This document shows, piece by piece, positions 1 through 7,400 of a stretch of DNA of 10,901 nucleotides. Position 1 is the stretch's first letter. Every line of letters starts with the position of its first letter. The position numbers were made by a program, and so were the translations under genes. The notes under the pieces were generated by a model. That model saw only the letters and a list, made by a program, of their open reading frames with translations, did no database searches and had not been told where the DNA came from. Source of the DNA: Fusarium oxysporum f. sp. lycopersici 4287 (lineage: Eukaryota; Ascomycota; Sordariomycetes; Hypocreales; Nectriaceae); contig NC_030991.1 of the NCBI RefSeq assembly GCF_000149955.1, positions 1,383,709 to 1,394,609 of the forward strand, in the 5' to 3' direction.

Positions 1-51
1 GTTATGCGTCACTAGGTAGGTTGCCTTGACGTGTGCCATACCCCGCCCAAG

Positions 52-1293
52 TCACTCGTCCTGAGTGGTTCTGTCTCTACTTTTGGACAATCGTTTGACT
101 TCCTCCACCAAACCAGTATCGTTCTTGAGACGGTCATTTATTAATCGTTGTATCGCTTGGTTGGGCTCCCATCCTTCGGCTTTCTGGGCTGGGAATAAGT
201 ACCAGCAGCCTTTCCAGTCATGGAAACCTAAACATCCTCGACAAGTAGGGCCATCCGGGTTCGGATTGACGGTCGTCTCTGCTCGTTTTCGTTTTGTTGA
301 TACTCCTCTTCCGCCGCCTCGTGCTCTACGCCCACGGCCTTGGCCTCGCGTATCTCGATGTGCATAGGATGTTTCGTCCGTCGCCCAATCTGAGGCGTCT
401 CCTTGGACTTCAATAGTGTCATTATCGCGGTCTGTGATTGCAGGTCTGTCGTTCCTGGATGCAGCGCCGTATGTGGCTGCGAATGCGCCTCTCTTGATTC
501 CTGACGGCCTTCCGCTAGCGTTGGCCATTTTTGCTTCGTATCGAATGTCGGCAGCGACCTCTCGATAGTTGAGGGAATTATTGAGGATTTGAGGACGTCG
601 GTGTTGTCGGAAAGTAGATGCCCAGCTGGGGAGAACATGGTACATTGCTCGGTTCAGGTCTTCCGCCCAGCATTGCGCGTCGAGGGCATCAGGGACTTTC
701 TTGCTGATCGCTTCGGCCATCGTCGTCTCCCACTCCGTGACCCACTCGTTGAGTTTGTTGATCTTCGGGGCTGTATGTACGGCTTTGTGGTACTTGTCGC
801 GCGCTTCGGGTCGAAGGCGTTCGTTGTATACCACTCCAGATCTTCGTAGCTCCTGATACCACTTGTCTAATCGGTCTCCCGTGACGCAGGATGTTTTCTG
901 ATACGTGGCCGAGACCGTCTTGAGGACAAACTCGACCAGCTTCTGCTCCTGTTTCTTCGTCTCTCTATACGCCGTTTCTTTCAGAGAGTAGATCCTGATA
1001 TCATGCTCGTATTCCGCTCTTCCTTCAGACGTCAACTCTCTGATTCGCCGGGGCGGTACGTAATCTGAGCCGGGCGTCATTGTGCCACTATCGGGATCGT
1101 CCGGATCTGCTTGTCTGGGGTAGTCTCGGATTTCTGGAAGTTCTGGTCGCTGAGGCCATCGGATACGATCGGTTGGATCAATATACTGCCACAGGTCGTA
1201 GGCGTGCGCCAGTTTCTTGAATTCGTTGGACCAGGAGTCCCAATCCTCCGGAGACGCGTAGCTAATGGTCCTCTCGGCGTGTTTGGCCGACAT
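52..1293 (-). CDS. gag: Gag polyprotein of Ty1/copia-type retrotransposon
   Basis: This encodes the retrotransposon capsid/nucleocapsid precursor that packages element RNA into cytoplasmic virus-like particles. The 413-residue product starts with a Trp-rich segment (W18, W21, then LW and a W near 46) typical of fungal copia Gag N-termini. It has a helical middle, then an Arg/Gly-rich basic tract around residues 317-336. A zinc knuckle C351-x2-C354-x3-H358-x4-C363 follows; it is one residue shorter than the usual CX2CX4HX4C. The ATG at 1293 is shared with copy 2. The frame ends at TGA (52-54), and the codons beyond stay open in the same frame to the window edge, so this may be the start of a longer Gag-Pol frame interrupted by, or read through, TGA. 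No internal stop breaks this copy. Confidence 0.85.
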   Translation of the reverse strand: MSAKHAERTISYASPEDWDSWSNEFKKLAHAYDLWQYIDPTDRIRWPQRPELPEIRDYPRQADPDDPDSGTMTPGSDYVPPRRIRELTSEGRAEYEHDIRIYSLKETAYRETKKQEQKLVEFVLKTVSATYQKTSCVTGDRLDKWYQELRRSGVVYNERLRPEARDKYHKAVHTAPKINKLNEWVTEWETTMAEAISKKVPDALDAQCWAEDLNRAMYHVLPSWASTFRQHRRPQILNNSLNYREVAADIRYEAKMANASGRPSGIKRGAFAATYGAASRNDRPAITDRDNDTIEVQGDASDWATDETSYAHRDTRGQGRGRRARGGGRGVSTKRKRAETTVNPNPDGPTCRGCLGFHDWKGCWYLFPAQKAEGWEPNQAIQRLINDRLKNDTGLVEEVKRLSKSRDRTTQDE

Positions 1294-1365
1294 GGTGATA
1301 GAATGAACCGAAGGTCGTATGCATTTGGGTGCGCGGGTTGCTGAGATGCAATTGAGACTCTTAAT

Positions 1366-1515
1366 TGTCAGACATTACGTGTATTCGGTTCATTGATGTG
1401 AATTGGTGTATTCATCTTGTGTTCTGTTGAAATCTACCCCTTAGAGGTTTTACCATTTCGGCTGTAATCTTAAAGTATCCCTGCTTGCACGTGAGACCCC
1501 AGCACCTGTTCAACA
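1366..1515 (-). repeat. Probable 5' LTR of copy 1 (150 bp)
   Basis: Read on the minus strand this starts with TGTTGA and ends with TGTCTGACA, giving TGT...ACA termini. All 150 bases match the LTR of copy 2 (10220-10369). The outer end at 1515 is firm. The inner end is inferred from the TG...CA rule, and a slightly longer LTR cannot be excluded because neither 3' LTR is in the window. I could not recognise a primer-binding site after it. Confidence 0.65.
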
Positions 1516-1531
1516 ATTAGATAGAATTCCT

Positions 1532-2425
1532 CTAGATATCTGAAGATAGCAAGCCTTCCCCAACTAGGCGTTGGCATACTTCTTTACGTTCCCTGCAGAT
1601 CGCAACCGAAAGAGCCGTCGCAGTTGGTCGAATTGAATGAATAGTCTTGGCTGCGATGGCCAGCTCCTGCAGCGAACCAAATTCCCCATGCCAACACTTT
1701 CTGATGATGTAGTCCAGTTGATCATGATGTAATTCCGGGAAATTCATGTTTTGAAACATTTCAACTTGAGTTCGTCCGTCCTCTATTTCGCCTTCGAATG
1801 GTTCGCGGCCTCGGGTCATGCAATACACGATTGATCCAATCGCAAATTGCTCAGTTTGAGGTCCATTCAGACCCCAGGTTCCTTCATCAGCACCGGTCTC
1901 CGGTCCTAAAAGCCGTGCCCAGGGAGCGCCATTACCGCTTGCCGGTGTCCCTATCTTATTCGCCCAACCAAAATCCGTTAACTTAAGGTGGTCTTCCGCA
2001 TCAAGAAGAAGGTTTCCAGGTCGCAGATCCCCATGCACATACCCAAGCGACTCAATCCATGCTGAGCCAGCTGTAAGCTCCATCGTCCAAGCCTTCAGAA
2101 GCTCGACGGGTTCTATCCTTTTGACCCTAACGAATTTTCCGGAGTCTCGGATTTGATTGTTCCGTAGTCGATTCTCCAGCGAGCCTCCTGCGAGGAATGG
2201 GAGGAAAATTGCATCTTGAGTTCGGTAAAAGCTCTGGATGACATGTGGGCTCGGCGCGTGATGCTTTAGCTCATCGAAGAACGCGTTTTCCCGCACAAAA
2301 TCGCTTGACCCTGTAGTTCTGGCAAATTTGACGACAGTGAATTCATCAATTCGAAAGATCCATGCAGTGGCCCCAAGAGAGACAAAGGGAAATTTAGATA
2401 ATTGAGGAGGTGGAATAAGACACAT
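1532..2425 (-). CDS. Protein kinase domain protein (fungal orphan-type kinase)
   Basis: This is a 297-residue protein that is almost entirely a kinase fold, predicted to phosphorylate Ser/Thr on unknown cytoplasmic or nuclear substrates. Visible motifs are a degenerate glycine loop (LGATAWIF, 17-24), the ATP-anchoring Lys in VVKFAR (K33), a likely helix-C Glu (E46), the catalytic loop HGDLRPGN (131-138; D133 and N138 present), the metal-binding DFG (151-153), GPE in place of APE around residue 174, and a helix-F-like segment TEQFAIGSIVYCMTRG. The catalytic loop has HGD instead of HRD, so it is a non-RD kinase. Catalytic residues are kept, so activity is plausible. There is no signal peptide, membrane segment or extra domain. 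An in-frame TAG at 2471-2473 lies upstream of the ATG. The stop is 16 bp from the LTR of copy 1, so the 3' untranslated region is probably inside the retrotransposon. Confidence 0.8.
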   Translation of the reverse strand: MCLIPPPQLSKFPFVSLGATAWIFRIDEFTVVKFARTTGSSDFVRENAFFDELKHHAPSPHVIQSFYRTQDAIFLPFLAGGSLENRLRNNQIRDSGKFVRVKRIEPVELLKAWTMELTAGSAWIESLGYVHGDLRPGNLLLDAEDHLKLTDFGWANKIGTPASGNGAPWARLLGPETGADEGTWGLNGPQTEQFAIGSIVYCMTRGREPFEGEIEDGRTQVEMFQNMNFPELHHDQLDYIIRKCWHGEFGSLQELAIAAKTIHSIRPTATALSVAICRERKEVCQRLVGEGLLSSDI

Positions 2426-2633
2426 TGTGTCGTGAGCTATTTCGCAACAGAACTGATGGATGGGAAAGGCCTAAATGGCGACACAAATACGTGGCAGGGT
2501 GGAGGTTATCGATTTTTGACCACAACATTGTTTATATTCATATAGTCGCTTAAAGAGGCCGTGTTGCGGATAATTGCATAGCGGCATCATCATCATGGCT
2601 AATCATGTTGTGTGATAATAAAACTCATCGTGC

Positions 2634-2846
2634 TCAAGATTTAACCCATACTCCAGAACTATTTTGAATCCATTTCTTGTTATCTTTGCAATCGTCGCAA
2701 GGCTCCTTCTTGGTGGTTTGCCCTAAGTGCTCTGTTGACCTAACCTGACCGCAACCTCCGCAGTTTTCCCATGGTACTTTGAACCCAGGTTGGTCGAGGC
2801 CATCACCACAAATGAACTTCGTCTTGGCGATAATTTCTTTGCACAT
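2634..2846 (-). CDS. Small cysteine-rich hypothetical protein
   Basis: This is a 70-residue intronless frame. The N-terminus MCKEIIAKTKFICG resembles the MCxx...FxCG start seen in many small fungal hypothetical proteins (recollection of the family, not a search). Cysteines are C2, C13, C29, C32, C50 and C53; CGGC and CDDC form two CX2C knuckles 17 residues apart, which could bind one zinc. There is no signal peptide, so it is probably intracellular. An in-frame TGA at 2856-2858 sits just upstream of the ATG. It lies on the same strand as the kinase, 208 bp before the kinase start. The function is unknown. It could be a chance frame, but the cysteine spacing argues for a real gene. Confidence 0.5.
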   Translation of the reverse strand: MCKEIIAKTKFICGDGLDQPGFKVPWENCGGCGQVRSTEHLGQTTKKEPCDDCKDNKKWIQNSSGVWVKS

Positions 2847-4272
2847 GTTGAATATTCAGGGACATTCCTTTCTCAGAGATTAGCGTTGAATCACTGGCTT
2901 CAAAAGCGTCCAGCAAAGGCATACCTGAGCTACAATCAGGTGGGAATGCTGTCGATGTCGAAATCTGTTAGTTGTAGCGATCTCCGACTGGGCATCGCCC
3001 GTTTTTATTGTGGTCAGAAATCCCAGATAGCACCTCCATACAATTTGGATGCCCGCCAAAATCCCCACCATATCCTTGATTACTCATATACTCATTCAAG
3101 TCTTGCTCTGGGTGTCATAGGCAGCAATTTGCAAGTTCAAGTTTGTGTGAGCTCGGATGGCGTGGCATCGGGAAAATTTGCGGGGCTGTCGACTGACTGC
3201 CGGATTCCCCGCCACACCGGACAACAGCATTACCAGGCAGCAGTGCAAAGGCCACCAACCGACGCTGACGCCCCTGCTGACAGGTCAACTGGGCTGGCTG
3301 TAGGGCATGCGACTGACCACACACTCCAACCACATCATGCGCCCCTCACTCGCCATCGAAACAACCCCTTTGTTGGAACACAGACAGTCTCGGGACGAAA
3401 CACTGATGGTTATAGCCGTAAGGAGTAAGCTAGGCAGTGTAGCAATTTCCTTGAAAGAAGATACATGAGAAATCGTGGTGGGGCACTGCGGGGAAAAAAC
3501 TGTCGACTCAGAGCAAGCGCGCCTGGATTGGGAATAATGGCTGTGGGATCTGCCTTTGTTGTAATGTGACACGAAAAGGTTGCAGTGAGCATGAAAGTCA
3601 TCAAGTTGAAGGAGGGGAGACCGGCCCGCCCCGCGCAGACCGCTGAGAGCCGACTTAATGTGCTGTATCTATTCGCCCTTACAGGAAAAAATTGCTGCTG
3701 GTGTTGGTTATATCCGACCTTCTTCTCTTACCTCACACGATACAGACCCCACGACTTGTCTACTGACAGCAGCCAATGCGGACAAATCGTCAGGATGCGG
3801 TGTTTTCTCAGCCAACTTTGCCAGAAATGCATCGATCCATTGCTTCCTGATGCTCAAACCGCAGCAAGACCAAAATGGGCATGCACTTTGCCGTCTGAAC
3901 TGCGCGTTGTTTGGTCGAAGCTGCGGTGGCTTACTGGGGGGTTGCGGGGGCGGGTGATCGGGCCGTGCTACGTTTGAGGGGGCTCGAGCGGTGGTCAGTG
4001 ATCAAACAAACCCCTCTTTGTGTTGCTCAAGACGTGCATTCTGACGAGACTTTGGATCCGAGAGGGGAAATCATTCCATCGTTATTGCAGCCTGAACAGT
4101 TCTTGGGGTTGTGGATCGTTATTGTAGATCACTCTCTGTTGTACGGAGGAATGAGGCCAGACGGCAAGTGGGGCTCAGGTCACAACAGCGTGTCCGCGAT
4201 TACTCATTGAATGGGAACGCAGGGGTTGTTGCGGTAAGGCCCGCGGAGCTCGGGCTGCTGTTTGTGCCTCGC

Positions 4273-4313
4273 GTGGCGGGCCAATTGCGGGCCGTTCGTT
4301 CCGGGCCCGCCAC
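4273..4313. promoter_or_regulatory. 10-bp perfect inverted repeat in NLR upstream region
   Basis: GTGGCGGGCC (4273-4282) and GGCCCGCCAC (4304-4313) are exact reverse complements separated by 21 bases. The site is about 170 bp before the NLR start codon. Paired CGG-type half-sites are what fungal zinc-cluster regulators bind, so an operator is possible, but a GC-rich region yields such palindromes by chance more easily. Confidence 0.25.
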
Positions 4314-4421
4314 CGCTTGCGGCGTAACCCGCTGGATGCCCAAAACTCAGAGGCTGAGCGGCAGCAGACGTTGTTGCCAGCGCTGATGGCGCTTCCCACT
4401 AGGCCATAACTTCACACTCTG

Positions 4422-4468
4422 CATAAAGCTTTCTTTACGATAGCCCCTCCGCCCTCTTGCCTCCATCG
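4422..4468 (+). promoter_or_regulatory. Possible core promoter of the NLR gene
   Basis: A CATAAAG element (4422-4428) resembles a weak TATA-type box. It is followed by a CT-rich tract (about 4443-4466) ending shortly before the ATG at 4481. Pyrimidine tracts just upstream of the transcription start are common in filamentous fungi. This would imply a very short 5' leader. The assignment rests on composition only. Confidence 0.3.
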
Positions 4469-4480
4469 TAACGACTCCGA

Positions 4481-7400
4481 ATGTCGCGCCGACTGCGACG
4501 CGAAGAATACACCGTAGGATGGATATGCGCCCTCCATGTTGAGCTGGCGGCGGCGCAGGAGATGCTCGACGAAGAGCATAAGGACATTGAGCGCGACGAC
4601 AACGACGAGAATCTGTACTCTCTAGGTTCGATTGCCGGACACAACGTTGTGATTGTGTGCCTGCCGTCGAGCCAGATCGGCAACAACCCTGCGGCGGCCG
4701 TGGCGACGCAGATGAGGGCGACGTTCAAGGGGATCCGGTTCGGGTTGATGGTCGGTATTGGAGGAGGAGTTCCAAGCGCAGAAGCGGACATCCGGCTCGG
4801 GGACGTGGTCGTCAGCCAACCGCATCAGACTTCCGGCGGCGTTATACAATACGACCTCGGGAAGGCGACTCCAAGCGGCTTTGAGCGGACAGGATCACTC
4901 AACTCTCCACCACAGATCTTGCTCGGAGCGGTAGCCAAAGTGCGAGCGAACGAGCTCCGAGGCAGAAGCAAGTTCTCTGAACACCTCTCAAAGCTCGAAT
5001 GTATTCCCAATTTTCAGCGCGGCAAAGCGGGACCCGACGTTCTGTTCGAGGCAACGTACAACCACGAGGGAGGACAGACATGCGATCTGTGCTCTATGGA
5101 TAGGCAAGAGGATCGGCAGCCGCGAGAGAGCGAAGAGGTGATGGTTCACTACGGGACGATTGCGTCGGGAAACCGAGTCATGAAGGACGGACGCACGCGG
5201 GACAGGCTGAGCAGCGAGCTTGGCGGCATTCTCTGCTTCGAGATGGAGGCAGCGGGTCTGATGAACAGATTCCCCTGCCTCGTGGTCCGCGGCATCTGCG
5301 ACTATGCTGATTCGCACAAGAACAAGACATGGCAGCCGTACGCGGCGGGAACGGCAGCGGCGTATGCAAAGGAAGTGCTGTCGGTGATACCGGCAGTTGA
5401 AGTTGCCGCGGCACGTACTGTGGATGAAGCTATTATATCGGTACGATAACACTTCCCTTGCCTCAATCTTCGGCTATCGGCTGATATCGATGCTGGCTGC
5501 CACAGGAGATACTCCAGTCCGCTATTCATAGTTTGGATCTGAATCAGTTCCTTCCGATGCTATCAGCAGTTGATCAAGAGAAGCATATATCGACAATACC
5601 ACCTCTGGATCCAAACAACATGGGGTTTTACTGGATCTTCCGAAATATGGACTATGTGCAATGGAACGACAGTTGTTCCCAGGTTCTTTGGCTGTCTGGC
5701 CCGCCCGAACGCGACATCCATCAAGCCTCATCATACATCTTGGGCCAGGAGAAGAACACAGCCTTGAGAACAGATCATTTGGTTCTGTACTTTTTCTGTT
5801 CGGCTGCGAGTAGGAGAAGATCGACTGCCAAAGATTTCGTTCATACACTCCTTAACCATACCCTCTGTTGTTCACCGGTGGACAAAGGGACATTAATTAT
5901 GCGAAGTTTCCTCCATAGACTTTTTGATGAGTTTATGATGGGAGAAGTCCGTAAGTGGAAGGAGCGGGGCTTTAGCGAGAAAATCTCTTCAAATGAAAAC
6001 ATACAAAAACTTCTCGACGGTCCGGCGAACGAACTTTTGACTGCTTTGGGGACAGTTCTGGGTGATGAAAAGCAACGAAGCTTGTCGGTTATTATCGATG
6101 GATTGGACAGAGTCAGGCATCAGCGAGGCGAATTCATCCATGGGATTCGCACATTCGTCAACCGTCTACAGCAACGAACCTCGAAGGTCAAGATTTTGCT
6201 CACGAGCCAGCCACTGGCTGAGATCAAGGATTTACTAAATGGGCTATCCTGTATTGAACATGACAGGGGAAGAAAAGGTTCGCCTACATCCCATTCCCTG
6301 ATTCTAAACTAAACTAATTAACACTATGAATGAAGAGTGCTTAGCTAGCCTTCGCTTTAATAACACGCGATACGACAAGATTTCGCGAGAGCATCGAGGC
6401 TCCTTCGATTGGATCTGGGATCATAATCAGTACAGCGATTGGTCCAAGTCAGACGCCTCCCGACTTTTGTATATCCAAGGGAAACCAGGTAGCGGGAAAA
6501 GTACTCTTACAAAATATTTCGGTGACCATCTCCTAGAACGGGAACTGGCTGCGAAGTCATCTATTGTGGCCACGTTCTTTTACAGCTATAGAGAAGGCGA
6601 GCTTCAAAGGAGTCATTACAGCATGCTCCAGTCAATTCTCTACGACATTCTGGACCAAGACGAGGGCTTCTTTTACCATCGCTTTCAAATCGAGTATCGG
6701 CGTCAGCGCCGCCGTGAGCCACGCGTTGCTTGGGATTACGATTCACTGAAGACGGTCCTCAAATCTTTACAGGATTACCCGGCAAAGAGACTCTATCTAA
6801 TCATTGATGCAGTGGATGAGTCCGAGGAAAACGATAGGCGCGATATTCTCAAACTATTGTTCGAACTTTGTTCCAAGACGAAATATTGCATTGCGAAGGT
6901 ATTCGTTGCAAGTCGGCCGGTGGGAGAGCTGGATCTCCGCATAAGCCCGTCGCGTCTTAATTTCATAAGGTTGCAAGACGAGACAAAGCGAGATATTTCT
7001 AGCTTCGCTCATTCCTTTTTAGATGGTCTCAATCTTACCCATATCCTTGCTCAAGCAGCGGAATACATCATTGAAAATGCTCAAGGGGTATTCCTATGGG
7101 TAAAACTAGTTGGAGAGCAATTGGTGAAGTCTTACGGGGACGGCTTTTCTGAGGAAGAGATCTTTGGACTCCTCAAACAGCTTCCAACCCAGCTGGAAGA
7201 CTTCTACAAACACATGCTCGAGAAAATGCTGGAGGGCAAGTCAGATCTCGTTGGTGATGTAAAAATTTTCCGATTCGTCCTCTTCGCGAAACGTCCTCTT
7301 GCAGTGGACGAACTCCTCCATGCTCTTGGCATTCCGAACAATCCTGACACACAATTCACTCCGTCCAATGATTCTTTTCGGAAACGTATTCCATCCGAGC

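Larger units (their letters stand above)
1..1515 (-). mobile_element. Ty1/copia-type LTR retrotransposon, 5' part (copy 1)
   Basis: The minus strand reads, from 1515 downward: a probable LTR, a 72-bp leader, a gag gene, then off the window edge. The first bases, TGTTGAACAGG, are a typical copia-type LTR start. Everything from 1515 inward is repeated, inverted, from 10220 onward, and similarity stops abruptly at exactly these bases in both places, which fixes the outer boundary. The flanking pentamer in element orientation is CTAAT (1516-1520); the matching target-site duplication would lie beyond the left edge. Protease, integrase and reverse transcriptase are not in the window, so the copia assignment rests on Gag character and LTR ends. 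Confidence 0.85.
2847..4480. other. 1.6-kb region with no convincing gene; contains the NLR promoter
   Basis: Several open frames of 60-212 codons occur here on both strands, but they overlap one another, show no domain or compositional sign of coding, and none stands out. The first part (about 2850-3900) is of average composition. From about 3900 to 4400 the sequence becomes GC-rich with runs of G and short palindromes. The last 80 bases look like a filamentous-fungal core promoter. I see no tRNA, rRNA or transposon terminus. It may hold degraded sequence or an unrecognised multi-exon gene. Confidence 0.5.

Noticed and set aside
1111..1344. 77-codon antisense frame at the gag start, conserved at 10391-10624
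   Set aside because: Conservation is explained by the near-identity of the two retrotransposon copies; it mirrors gag codons and has no recognisable features.
2585..2596. Short CAT microsatellite
   Set aside because: Only about four units; within chance expectation.
2790..3428. 212-codon plus-strand frame overlapping the Cys-rich gene
   Set aside because: Low-complexity, His/Gln/Thr-rich sequence with no motif, in a region where all frames are equally unconvincing.
3340..4050. Possible old duplication between about 3355 and 4005 (shared AAACAA...CCCCT..TTTG)
   Set aside because: The match is short and breaks within about 20 bases; not enough to call a repeat.
3285..4399. Several 60-130-codon frames on both strands
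   Set aside because: Mutually overlapping, with no domain, signal peptide or coherent composition; likely chance frames.
6326..6337. ATG at 6326 as start of a separate NACHT-ankyrin gene
   Set aside because: It lies inside intron 2; splicing restores a conserved pre-NACHT sequence continuous with exon 2.
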